From Hyalangium ruber (GTDB lineage Bacteria; Myxococcota; Myxococcia; Myxococcales; Myxococcaceae): a stretch of DNA of 64,000 nucleotides. Within the stretch, counting starts at the first letter, position 1; the number at the start of each line of letters is the position of its first letter. The stretch is taken from the NCBI RefSeq assembly GCF_034259325.1, contig NZ_JAXIVS010000001.1, forward strand, positions 372,001 through 436,000, given 5' to 3'. This document shows positions 44,023 to 57,715 of this stretch, piece after piece. The translations under genes were made by a program, and so were the position numbers. Below the pieces are notes generated by a model. It made no database searches. It worked only from the letters and a program-made list of their open reading frames with translations, and was not told the origin of the DNA.

Positions 44023-45583
44023 GACGCCAGCTACCCTCACGGGTTATCGGAGGTTGGCTGGCGCGGCGTCGCGAAGATGGGCAGGTAACAGCGGCCGTCC
44101 CACTCGAAGCCCGCATCGCCGCAAGGTGCCTCGGCCTTGCCGTACTGAACCCAGCACCCACCGCGGATCTCCACTTCACCTTCGGGATGACACGGCGGTC
44201 GACGCTGTCCCTTGAAGGGTTCCTTGGGAATATCCAGCGCCACACCGGTCCGCGATAGCACCGGCGCGGAGACCTGCACCGGCGCGGTGAGCACGCCTTC
44301 CCCCAGCCCGACGACGCCTCCGTCCACCCCGGCGTCCTGCGTCTCCCCTCGTGCTACCTCCCTCGGAAGTTCTTCTTCGAACTCCACGCGCGCGTGGAGG
44401 GAAGCCAGCTCCCAAACACAGATCATGCCGCCAACCACCGTGGCCACCGCGAGCCAGGGTACCAGTCGCGCGATGGCACGCGCCCACCACGGGCGCGGCC
44501 CAGGCTTGGAAGTGCGAACCGTGGGTGCCATCGAGGGAGTGGGCCCCACCGGAGCGTCCTCCTCGGGCCCAGAGCCCTCCGCCGCCGCCTCAAAAGCCCG
44601 GGCCAGCTCGCCCGCCGTGCCGCGCTCCTCTCTTGCCTCGGAGAGCATGCGCAGAATGAGCGCGTCGAGCCCCGGGCTGATGGTGGACAGCTCGCGCGGA
44701 GGCAACAACGAAGGCGGCTGCGGACGCTCGGACTCCATCTCGCACTCCGGGTCGGCTCCCCGAGGAGGATACCGCCCCGTTACCATCCGATAGGCCGTGA
44801 CCCCTAGCGCGTACACGTCATCCGCCGGCGGATAGACGTAGTGCGCCTCCAGGTCGCGTCGGAACTGGAACTGGAAGCGCAGCGCTTGAGGGCTACGGTA
44901 CTGCGGCGTGCCGGGCGGCACAGTGCCATCCGTAAGCGGCTTGGCCTCCGGATACCACCCGCATCCAAAGTCGGTGAGGAAGGCGCGACCCTCGGGGCTC
45001 ACCAACACGTTGTCGCCCTTCACGTCCCGATGCACACACCCTTGCGCGTGCGTGGCCTCCAGCGCCCGCGCCACCTGCCCCAGCAGGCGCAGCACCTGGC
45101 GAGAGGTGAACCGCCTCGCGCTGGCCCACTCGTACAGGGATACGCCCTCCGCCCACCCCATGACGAGATAGGGATAGAAGTGTCCCTCCTCATCCGTCCA
45201 CCACCCGCTGTCCTCCAGCGCTGGCACGCCCGGGTGACGGATGCGGGAGAGCAATTCCACCTCCCGGTGGAAGCGGGGCTCCCGCGGCTGCATGGAGATC
45301 TTCAGCGCGGCGGGCGGGCCCTGCTCCTGTCCCAGCCTGACAGCGCGGTAGACGGCGCCATAGGCACCTCGACCGCTCCGCGCCACCACGCGCCAGCGTC
45401 CCAACACAGTGTCCTTGGGCAGCGAGGCCGGGCCCAGCCCTGGTGCGTGTACCGATTCCATGAAGCTCCTCACGGAGAGGCCTCGCCCCTCCGCGTGAGC
45501 ACCCTACTCCACAAGTAGGTCCAGGTCAGCCCGCTCTATTCGGTAGGTCCTCCTCTGGACGAACACGACACACCGCAACTCCC
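44023..45583. repeat. Direct repeat copy 2 (kinase unit)
   Basis: This is the second copy of the 1.56 kb kinase unit, in the same orientation as 41659-43222. Its left end follows the immunity gene stop by six bases; its right end is marked by CACCGCAACTCCCC, beyond which the copies are unrelated. Confidence 0.9.
44037..45461 (-). CDS. Transmembrane Ser/Thr protein kinase, copy 2
   Basis: The 474-residue protein is a paralogue of the product of 41673-43100 with the same kinase motifs (GRGAYGAVY, HRDVKGDNVL, TDFGCG), membrane helix and Cys-containing outer tail. The ribosome site and about 120 bases upstream are almost identical to copy 1. Differences cluster in the linker, membrane helix (PWLAVATVVGGMICVWEL) and tail (for example GKAEAPCGDAGFEWDGRC), which supports the idea that the two sense different ligands. 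It is divergent from the papain-like peptidase gene. The kinase core looks active except for SPQ in place of APE. Confidence 0.88.
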   Translation of the reverse strand: MESVHAPGLGPASLPKDTVLGRWRVVARSGRGAYGAVYRAVRLGQEQGPPAALKISMQPREPRFHREVELLSRIRHPGVPALEDSGWWTDEEGHFYPYLVMGWAEGVSLYEWASARRFTSRQVLRLLGQVARALEATHAQGCVHRDVKGDNVLVSPEGRAFLTDFGCGWYPEAKPLTDGTVPPGTPQYRSPQALRFQFQFRRDLEAHYVYPPADDVYALGVTAYRMVTGRYPPRGADPECEMESERPQPPSLLPPRELSTISPGLDALILRMLSEAREERGTAGELARAFEAAAEGSGPEEDAPVGPTPSMAPTVRTSKPGPRPWWARAIARLVPWLAVATVVGGMICVWELASLHARVEFEEELPREVARGETQDAGVDGGVVGLGEGVLTAPVQVSAPVLSRTGVALDIPKEPFKGQRRPPCHPEGEVEIRGGCWVQYGKAEAPCGDAGFEWDGRCYLPIFATPRQPTSDNP

Positions 45584-45634
45584 CTTCTTGGGTCTCGATA
45601 ATCCAGGCAGACGTCTCCCTACCTGGACCACCCC

Positions 45635-47074
45635 ATGACCTTCCGAATCCCGCCGGCCGCTACCTCCCGCGTCGCCTCGACTCCCCAGACGGAGCGGGCG
45701 CAGACCCCCACTCGGCCCGTGGAGTCCCAGTCCGCCTCGGAGCGGATGAAGGACCGGATGGAGACGTTCAAGACAATCAAGGCGCCGGTGAAGCAGCTGA
45801 TCGGCGACTTCTCCCTGCCCCAGACGAGCGGCGGCCAGCGCACCACCGAGGATGCACTCTCGGACATGGATGCGCTGCTGCTCGGGCCCGAGACCTCCAC
45901 CCAGGCCAATGGCGCCACGGTGGTGCGCGACGCGCCGAACGTGCATGACCCGCGCGACACCCGGAACCCGGTGAGCCTCGGTGGGCTCAAGGGCAAGGGG
46001 CTGGACATCGATCTCGGCCCCTTCAAGCCCAAGACCGAGAGCCGCAAGGAGGCAGCCGAAGCCCAGCTCGAGGCCAACGCCGCGCTGGAGCAGGAGCACC
46101 TGGCGAAGCTGTCCCCCGAGGAGCGCGCCCAGTACGAAGCCGTGAAGGAGGCCTGTCTGGCGGAGGGAGACCCGGTCGCGGCGCTCTCGCTCCAGAAGCT
46201 GCTCTTCCAGGGGAAGCTGCCCGGCGAGGAGGCCCTCGTGGGCGGGGGAACGCTGCTCGATCAGTTGGCCGCCGCGGCCGACCCCAACACCCCCATGGTG
46301 GAGGGCCTGGATCGTGGCGCCTTCCTCTGCGACCTGGTGCAGGAGATCGCCACCCCGAGCGCCATCAACCAGGGCAGCGTGGGCACCTGCGCGCCCACGA
46401 CCCTCGCCATCGACCTGGCGATGCGCAACCCCGCCGAGTACGCGCGCATCGCGCTGGGGCTGGCCAGCCCCGAGGGCAAGGTGGAGCTGGCCGGTGGGCA
46501 GACGCTGGAGCGCGAGCCGGGCACGGTGATGGATGACGGCAAGGGTCGCTCCAACGTGCAGCGGCTGATGGGCTCGGCCTTCATGGAGATGGCCAACGGC
46601 GACCGCAACTACGACAACGCCACCGAGGAGGGGGATGGCGCCTGGTCCAACGACCTGGACGTCCTCTACGAGGCGCTGTGGGGCCGCCCCATGTCGGACA
46701 AGCGCCTGCGCACCGATGAGGAGCGCGCCGCCGCCATGGACATCATCGACACCCAGCTGGAGGCCGGCCGCAACGTGCCGGTGGCCCTCTCCTGGGGCGA
46801 CGGCTACCACAAGGTGCTCGTCACCGGCACCGAGGTGGTCGATGGCCAGGAGTACGTCACGTACATCAACCCCTGGGGCCGCGAGGAGCGCATGCCCCGC
46901 GAGGAGTTCGAGTCGCGCCTGGCGGACATCAACTACGACCCGATGGCGCAGCTGAAGCGCATCGCCGAGTCCATCACCGGCAAGAAGTCTCCCCGGGAGA
47001 CGCCTCCGCCTCCCTTCTCGCAGGGGACCGTGGACGCCGACCAGCTACGGCGGCTCGCGCAGCTGCGCGGCTGA
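45635..47074 (+). CDS. Papain-like cysteine peptidase domain protein
   Basis: The 479-residue protein has no signal peptide. Its first 130 residues are polar and probably disordered, followed by a helical Glu/Ala-rich segment. The C-terminal part (residues about 240-445) resembles a papain/C39-type fold. The catalytic cysteine would be in INQGSVGTCAPTTLAIDLA, the histidine in GDGYHKVLVTG and the asparagine in YINPWG, the order used by such enzymes. It may be a protease or transglutaminase-like effector whose N-terminus directs secretion. No toxin-delivery marker is seen. It is divergent from kinase copy 2 and convergent with the nuclease gene. No clear ribosome site precedes ATG 45635. Confidence 0.65.
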   Translation: MTFRIPPAATSRVASTPQTERAQTPTRPVESQSASERMKDRMETFKTIKAPVKQLIGDFSLPQTSGGQRTTEDALSDMDALLLGPETSTQANGATVVRDAPNVHDPRDTRNPVSLGGLKGKGLDIDLGPFKPKTESRKEAAEAQLEANAALEQEHLAKLSPEERAQYEAVKEACLAEGDPVAALSLQKLLFQGKLPGEEALVGGGTLLDQLAAAADPNTPMVEGLDRGAFLCDLVQEIATPSAINQGSVGTCAPTTLAIDLAMRNPAEYARIALGLASPEGKVELAGGQTLEREPGTVMDDGKGRSNVQRLMGSAFMEMANGDRNYDNATEEGDGAWSNDLDVLYEALWGRPMSDKRLRTDEERAAAMDIIDTQLEAGRNVPVALSWGDGYHKVLVTGTEVVDGQEYVTYINPWGREERMPREEFESRLADINYDPMAQLKRIAESITGKKSPRETPPPPFSQGTVDADQLRRLAQLRG

Positions 47075-47090
47075 CCGAGGCGGGCGCCCT

Positions 47091-48848
<1,758 letters not shown>

Positions 48849-48987
48849 GGCGGCTCCCCGCTCCTCCATCCGCATCTTCATCACGCCCCCGATGCCCCTG
48901 CCCTTCAGTGCCGTACACTGAGCACGGGCCGTCCTCGGGAGAATTGACGGGCGAACGAGGGGACACCTCCGTGTGCTCGGGCGCTTC

Positions 48988-49821
48988 TCACACCGCCGAC
49001 AGGTGCCTCACCTGCAAGTCCTCGCTCACCGCCAGCGTCGTGCCGTGCGGCAGCTCCACCCAGCCCGCCGTCCGCTTCACATGGCTGGCCACCACCACCC
49101 CACGGTGGCGCCGGTGGGCGATCAGCATCGGGTGCGTCTCCGGCATCGACGGCGTAACGCCGCACGCCTCGCAGTGATCGGTGCCCTCCAGCCGCGTATA
49201 GAAGAGCGGGGCCTCGCCGGAGCGCGTGGCCACCAGGATGTGCCCGTTGGTCGCCACGAAGTTCAGCGTGGAGGTCCGCGCCGCCCCCTCCCGTGCCGCC
49301 GCGCGCTCCAGTTCCCTCGCCGTCTCCGCCAGGAGCGCTCCGGCCACCTCCGCCTCCAAGCGTGGGTCCTCCGTACGCCCCTTGTCCCGCAGCAGCTTCA
49401 GGAAGTGCGCGAACGCCACCTCGCTGTCCGTTGCCCCCTTCACCTGCCACCGCAGGTGCTCGGGCAGCTCCGAGAGCAGCGAGGCCCGCAGCCGCTCGAA
49501 CTCATTCAAGGTCCCCTGGTGCGCGAACAGCCAGTTCCTCGACCGGAAGGGCTGCGTGTTCTCCTCCAGCGACATGCCCACCGGCAGCCGCCCCTCATGG
49601 AAGATCAGCGCCGCGGACTCGTGCGGTGGGGGCAGCGAGTCCAAGGTCAACCCCGCGTCGCTCGCCAGGCGCCGCAGCAGCACCTCCCCGTCCGCGTAGG
49701 TGCCCACCCCCACCGCGTTGGCCCGCGGCTCGCCCTGAAGGGCCACCTGCCCCTTCAGCCGCGTCAGCTCGCACCGCAGCAGGTTCGGATCGGATGAGAG
49801 CACCGCCAGGACAACGGACAT
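48988..49821 (-). CDS. Class II glutamine amidotransferase-fold protein with Ser2
   Basis: The 277-residue protein has the Ntn-hydrolase order of YafJ-like class II amidotransferases: NTQPFRSRNWLFAHQGTLN (residues about 87-105), GATDSEVAFAHFL and a late THPMLIAHRR segment. In this family residue 2 is normally cysteine, the nucleophile that releases ammonia from glutamine; here the sequence begins M-S-V-V-L. After Met removal, Ser could be an N-terminal nucleophile as in other Ntn hydrolases, or the protein is inactive. No synthetase domain is attached. It is transcribed away from the Hsp70 gene across a 227-base region. Confidence 0.75.
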   Translation of the reverse strand: MSVVLAVLSSDPNLLRCELTRLKGQVALQGEPRANAVGVGTYADGEVLLRRLASDAGLTLDSLPPPHESAALIFHEGRLPVGMSLEENTQPFRSRNWLFAHQGTLNEFERLRASLLSELPEHLRWQVKGATDSEVAFAHFLKLLRDKGRTEDPRLEAEVAGALLAETARELERAAAREGAARTSTLNFVATNGHILVATRSGEAPLFYTRLEGTDHCEACGVTPSMPETHPMLIAHRRHRGVVVASHVKRTAGWVELPHGTTLAVSEDLQVRHLSAV

Positions 49822-49959
49822 GGAAGACGACCCCCTGATGAGCCCCGTGGCCCCTCCAATAGATAAGGACGGCTTCCCCCCCCCTCAACCAAGGTTCCCC
49901 AGGTCCCTTGCCCCCTCGCTAAGCCCTTGAAATGGCTCGGATTTAGCAGGATAGAAGGT

Positions 49960-49989
49960 TTGACAGGCCCACGACGAGGTGCGTAACAT
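49960..49989 (+). promoter_or_regulatory. Sigma-70-type promoter of the Hsp70-J operon
   Basis: A perfect TTGACA at 49960-49965 is followed after 18 bases by TAACAT at 49984-49989. The expected start is about 52 bases before the ATG at 50049. No CIRCE heat-shock operator is seen nearby. Confidence 0.6.
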
Positions 49990-50048
49990 CCTCGCGCTTT
50001 ACGGGCTTGAGAGCCCCTGCGCTTCTGCAGGACTTCACCGGAGACGGA

Positions 50049-51650
<1,602 letters not shown>

Positions 51651-51671
51651 GAGGACTAGCAGGCACCGCCG

Positions 51672-53588
51672 ATGTCCCAACCCCCTGATCAGACCGGCAA
51701 GCCCCCTGGACCGCCCGTGGCCCCCGCGGCCGCGCGTCCGGGTGCTCCCGCCGCCGCGCCCCGGCCCCCCGCGCCCGGAACGCCCGGCGCGGTGCCGCCG
51801 CGTGCCATGCCGCCCGGAGCCGCTGCGCCTCCCGGAGCCCCTCCGCAGCGCCCCGTGCCCGTCGCTCAGCCCATTCCCGCCGTGGGTGCCACGCCACGTG
51901 CGCCCTCCGCGCCACCTGTCCCCGCGCCGCGCCCGCCTCCGCCGCCGGGAGTGGCCGCGCCGCGCCAGGTCCCTGGCGCGCCCATCGCCCAACCTCCCCC
52001 TGCCCCGGGGCAGGTACCTCCGGGCGCTCGCCCCGGCGTCATTCCCGTGGGCTCCCGCCCCACCGTGGCCGGAGTCCCCGCCGCGATCCCCGCCTCCGAG
52101 CGCCCCACCGTTCCCGGCATGCCCCCCATCCCCGCCGCGGCCTATCAGCCCGGTGTCGCGGCCCCCGCGCCGCCTCCCGCCGTCGCCAGCCGGCCGACGA
52201 TCCAGGGCATCACCCCCATCTCGGTGACGCCGCAGCCGGGCCCCGGCGTCTCGCTGAGCGCGCCCACCCCCAACTCGCCCGCCGCCCCCGCTCACCGGCC
52301 CACCATCCCCGGCATCGTCCCGGTGTCCGTCGCCGGAGGGCCGCCGGCCGCGCCGCCTCGGCCCGCGACGCCGCCTCCCGGGGCTCCTGGCACGCCGCCT
52401 CCTGGGGCCACGGGCGCTCCGCCTCCTGGAGTCGCCGGCGCTCCGCCCCGCCCGCCGCCCGTGCTCGCCATGGGGCAGCCTCCGCCGCCGCCCGTGCAGG
52501 CCATGCCCGCTCAGCAGCGGCCCCTGGTGCGGCCCACGTCCTCCCTGCCGGCGCTGGCCACCACGCCGCCCACCGGGCCCCGCCCTCCCGCTCCGGGAAC
52601 GCCTCCCAGAGCCCAGCGCCCTGGCGCACCGGGCGTGCCTCCCGCTCCGCCCTCGGTGGCGGCCCAGCGCCCCTCGCGCTCGGGCATCCCCGCCATTCCC
52701 TCCGTCCCATCGGCGCCACCGGTGCCTGCCCAGCGCCCCTCGCGCTCGGGCATCCCCGCCATTCCCTCCGTCCCAGTGGCTCCTCCGGGCGTGGCGGCCC
52801 CGAGGGTCCCGCTTCAGGGCGTGGCGCCAAGCGTGGCGCCCATGGCGCCTCCGGTCGCGCCCCCACGGCCTCCCGCGGCCGCGATGGCCCCTGGAGTGCC
52901 TCCCGTGGCCCCGGCGGTTCCCGGTGGAGCGCGTGTCGCGCCTCCAGCCCAGCGTCCCCCCGCGCCCCCGGCAGCGGCGACCCCGCCTCCTCCACCCGCG
53001 GCGGCGAGCCGTGGCACGATGGACGCGACCCAGCTCGCGGAGCTGGAGGCCCGCTGCGCGAAGCTGGACCAGCTCGACTACTTCGAGGTGCTCCAGCTCC
53101 CGCGCGAGGCCACGCCGTCGGACATCAAGAAGGCCTTCTACCGCGACAGCCGCGCCTACCACCCCGATCGCTTCTACCAGCTCGAGTCCAAGGCGCTGAA
53201 GGATCAGGTGAACGAGCTCTACAAGCGCGTCACCGAGGCCTACTACGTCCTGCGCGACGACACGAAGCGCAAGAAGTACCTGGTGGACATCGCCAGCCCG
53301 GAGCGCGCCCAGAAGCTGCGCTTCACCGACGCCTCCGAGGCCGAGACCAAGGCGGCCGTGAAGAAGGAGCAGGAGGAGCAGATCGGCACCCACCCCAAGG
53401 GGCGCCAGTTCTACCAGCTCGGTCACGCCGATCTGGAGGCCGGCCGCTGGTCCTCGGCCGAGCGCAACCTGAAGATGGCGATGACGTACGAGCCCTCCAA
53501 CGCCCGCTACAAGGAGAAGCTCCTCGAGGCTCAGAAGAAGATCAACGAGGAGACCAAGGCCAAGGGCGAGGGCTTCAAGATCAAGTGA
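51672..53588 (+). CDS. Proline-rich J-domain protein
   Basis: The 638-residue protein is unusual. Its first 450 residues are Pro/Ala-rich and disordered, with six copies of a short motif of the form RPT(V/I)xG(V/I/M)xx(I/V) or RPSRSGIPAI. A J domain follows at about residues 468-535 (DYFEVLQLPREATPSDIKKA, HPD near 497). The end (about 577-630) is a TPR-like helical pair (GRQFYQLGHADLEAGRWSSA). The J domain should stimulate the Hsp70 encoded 21 bases upstream, while the repeats may dock a partner. Gene order implies co-translation with Hsp70 and possibly with CvpA. Confidence 0.85.
   Translation: MSQPPDQTGKPPGPPVAPAAARPGAPAAAPRPPAPGTPGAVPPRAMPPGAAAPPGAPPQRPVPVAQPIPAVGATPRAPSAPPVPAPRPPPPPGVAAPRQVPGAPIAQPPPAPGQVPPGARPGVIPVGSRPTVAGVPAAIPASERPTVPGMPPIPAAAYQPGVAAPAPPPAVASRPTIQGITPISVTPQPGPGVSLSAPTPNSPAAPAHRPTIPGIVPVSVAGGPPAAPPRPATPPPGAPGTPPPGATGAPPPGVAGAPPRPPPVLAMGQPPPPPVQAMPAQQRPLVRPTSSLPALATTPPTGPRPPAPGTPPRAQRPGAPGVPPAPPSVAAQRPSRSGIPAIPSVPSAPPVPAQRPSRSGIPAIPSVPVAPPGVAAPRVPLQGVAPSVAPMAPPVAPPRPPAAAMAPGVPPVAPAVPGGARVAPPAQRPPAPPAAATPPPPPAAASRGTMDATQLAELEARCAKLDQLDYFEVLQLPREATPSDIKKAFYRDSRAYHPDRFYQLESKALKDQVNELYKRVTEAYYVLRDDTKRKKYLVDIASPERAQKLRFTDASEAETKAAVKKEQEEQIGTHPKGRQFYQLGHADLEAGRWSSAERNLKMAMTYEPSNARYKEKLLEAQKKINEETKAKGEGFKIK
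52662..52775 (+). repeat. Two identical 48-base copies within the proline-rich region
   Basis: A 48-base sequence encoding AQRPSRSGIPAIPSVP occurs at 52662-52709 and again, without mismatch, at 52728-52775, a period of 66 bases or 22 codons. Identity at the DNA level, including third positions, indicates recent duplication or gene conversion inside the coding sequence. Confidence 0.85.
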
Positions 53589-53620
53589 CACGCAGCGCGC
53601 GGTAGGAGGGGGTCCCCGCA

Positions 53621-54367
53621 GTGGTCATCGATCTCGTCATCCTCGGCCTGGTGCTGTTCTTCGCGGTGGTGGGCGCCATCACCGGGGCGGCCCGGCAGAT
53701 CGCCCACCTGGTGGGGCTGGCGCTGGCCTACTTCGTGTCGCGGAAGCTGGGCTCGGTGGTAGGCCCGAAGCTCGCCGAATCGCTCGGCACGCCCCAGCTC
53801 ATCGGGGTGCTGCTCGGCACGGTGCTGCTCTTCATCGTCACGCTGGTGGTGGTGCGCTACGCCGTGGGGGCCCTGCTCCAGCGGTTCATGACTGGCAAGG
53901 ACCCGAACAACCGGGGACCGGACCAGGTCATCGGCTTTGTGATCGGCGGGGCGAAGGTGGCCATCATCTCCTACGTGCTGCTGAGCGCGATGACGTTCCT
54001 GGAGCAGCACGTGGTGGTGGCGGGCAAGCGGGTGGGCGTGTCGCCCAAGGACTCGCGGGCCTTCGGCTTCGCGCGCAACCACAACCTCTTCGAGATGACG
54101 CAGTTCGCGCCGATCAAGGACTTCGTCCGGGTGGTGCAGGCCAGCACGGACCCGAACCGGGCCGCGCAGCTGCAGAACGACCCGGCCTACAAGGCGCTGC
54201 GGCAGGACCCGCGCTTCCAGCGCGCGCTCAAGGATGACTCGCTCCGCAGGGCGCTCGAGCAGGGCGACAGCCGCGCCCTGCTGCGGAGCGATCTCATCCT
54301 CCAGCTCATCCAGGACCCGGCCTTCGCCGCCCGGCTGGGCGCCGCCTCCCGGGCCTCGGACCGCTAG
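53621..54367 (+). CDS. CvpA-family membrane protein
   Basis: The 248-residue protein has the CvpA arrangement of four hydrophobic helices in the first 130 residues (VIDLVILGLVLFFAVVGAIT; GVLLGTVLLFIVTLVVVRYA; GFVIGGAKVAIISYVLLSAM). A soluble Arg/Asp-rich tail of about 100 residues follows (FQRALKDDSLRRALEQGD). CvpA is linked to colicin V production and envelope maintenance, but its biochemical role is not known. GTG 53621 is preceded by AGGAGGGGG. It follows the J-domain gene by 32 bases and may share its transcript. The convergent ClpX-like gene ends 16 bases after its stop. Confidence 0.78.
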   Translation: MVIDLVILGLVLFFAVVGAITGAARQIAHLVGLALAYFVSRKLGSVVGPKLAESLGTPQLIGVLLGTVLLFIVTLVVVRYAVGALLQRFMTGKDPNNRGPDQVIGFVIGGAKVAIISYVLLSAMTFLEQHVVVAGKRVGVSPKDSRAFGFARNHNLFEMTQFAPIKDFVRVVQASTDPNRAAQLQNDPAYKALRQDPRFQRALKDDSLRRALEQGDSRALLRSDLILQLIQDPAFAARLGAASRASDR

Positions 54368-54383
54368 GCCTCCACCCCGTGGC

Positions 54384-55457
54384 TCAGGCGTGGAGCTGGG
54401 CCGCGTCCAGCCCGCGCAGCCGGGCGCGCACGAAGTCGGCGTCCACGCGCAGGTGGCGGCGGCGGCGCTCGGGCGCCTCGAACATCACGTCCGCCATCAC
54501 GAACTCCAGGATGGAGCGCAGGCCACGGGCCCCCAGCCCCTTCTCCACCGAGAAGCGCACCACCTCGCGCAGCCCCTCCTCCGCGAAGTCCAGCTCGATC
54601 TCGTCGTAGGAGAGCAGCTCGCGGAACTCGCGCAGGATGGAGTCCGGCGGCTCGCTCAGCACGCGCAGCAGGTCGTTCTCTCCCAGCGCCTGCAGCTGCA
54701 CCATCACCGGCAGGCGCCCGAGGAACTCCGCCATCATGCCGAAGTCCACCAGCTGCTTGACGCTGATGCGCCGCTGGACCTTCCGGGCCAGCTCCTCGGC
54801 CCCGAAGCCCACCGGCCGGCCGCCGCCCTCGCCGTACTCGTGCAGGTCCGAGAACGTGCCCGCGCAGATGAAGAGGATGTCCTTCGTGTCCACCTGCACG
54901 AAGTCGCTCTTGTTCCATGCCTGGGTGACGTTCATGGGCACGAACACCTCGCGCCCCTCCAAGAGCTTGAGCAGCGCCTGCTGCACGCCCTCGCCGCCGA
55001 TGTCCCGGCTGCCCGCGCCGTTGCGCGCCCCCTGCGAGCGACGGGCGATCTTGTCCACCTCGTCGATGAAGATGATGCCCCGCTGGGTGTCCTCGATGGA
55101 GTGGTTGGCCTTGAAGAGCAGGTCCGAGACCATCACCTCCACGTCCTTGCCGTAGTAGCCGGCCTCCGTGTACTCGGTGGCGTCCACCGTGGTGAACGGC
55201 ACCGAGAGGATCTCCGCCAGGTTCCGGGCGATGTGCGTCTTTCCGCTGCCCGTGGGCCCGATGAGCAGGATGTTCGACTTCTTGATGAGCGACGTGCGGC
55301 GCAGGCGCCGGGCCTGGACGCGCTTGAGGTGGTTGTGGGCGGCGATGGCCACCGCCCGCTTGGCCTCTTCCTGGCCGATGACATAGCGATCCAACCGCTC
55401 GAAGATCTGCCGTGGCGTGAGCAGCGGCCCGTCTTCCCGGCGTGCGGACGACTCCAT
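54384..55457 (-). CDS. ClpX-like AAA+ unfoldase without the N-terminal zinc domain
   Basis: The 357-residue protein aligns with the AAA+ part of ClpX: GPTGSGKT Walker A, GIIFIDEVDKIARR Walker B, a pore loop TEAGYYGKD (ClpX has GYVG) and GARGLRS as sensor 2. A VGF tripeptide in GRPVGFGAE sits where ClpX has the IGF loop that docks ClpP. The roughly 60-residue zinc-binding domain at the normal N-terminus is absent; the protein starts MESSARREDGPLLTPRQIFE. It is therefore probably a second ClpX paralogue that unfolds proteins for ClpP but selects substrates differently. No clpP is adjacent. It is divergent from speA. Confidence 0.85.
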   Translation of the reverse strand: MESSARREDGPLLTPRQIFERLDRYVIGQEEAKRAVAIAAHNHLKRVQARRLRRTSLIKKSNILLIGPTGSGKTHIARNLAEILSVPFTTVDATEYTEAGYYGKDVEVMVSDLLFKANHSIEDTQRGIIFIDEVDKIARRSQGARNGAGSRDIGGEGVQQALLKLLEGREVFVPMNVTQAWNKSDFVQVDTKDILFICAGTFSDLHEYGEGGGRPVGFGAEELARKVQRRISVKQLVDFGMMAEFLGRLPVMVQLQALGENDLLRVLSEPPDSILREFRELLSYDEIELDFAEEGLREVVRFSVEKGLGARGLRSILEFVMADVMFEAPERRRRHLRVDADFVRARLRGLDAAQLHA

Positions 55458-55576
55458 GTACCCTCCCCTTCGGTCCACGCATCCTCCTGTGGTCGACAGA
55501 AGGGTAGGAATGAACCGACACCGAGCCCACCTATTCGTCCTCGCGAGCCGAGGCCTCGCCTGCCTGGTCGCTCTCC

Positions 55577-55616
55577 CAACAGTCGACTGTTGAACCTGGG
55601 ACGCTTTCCTTATAGT
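55577..55616 (+). promoter_or_regulatory. Perfect 16-base palindrome overlapping the speA promoter
   Basis: CAACAGTCGACTGTTG (55577-55592) equals its own reverse complement. Its last three bases form the start of a possible -35 TTGAAC (55590-55595), followed 15 bases later by TATAGT (55611-55616), 73 bases before the speA ATG. A dimeric regulator binding here would compete with RNA polymerase. It lies in the 231-base gap between speA and the divergent ClpX-like gene and could control either; nothing else was recognised there. Confidence 0.5.
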
Positions 55617-55688
55617 TGCGCGCGTTCCCTCGGTTGAACGCGCATCAACCGCACCGTACCCCCCTCTCCTGGAGGCCCCGAGAAGCCG

Positions 55689-57710
<2,022 letters not shown>

Positions 57711-57715
57711 GCGCC

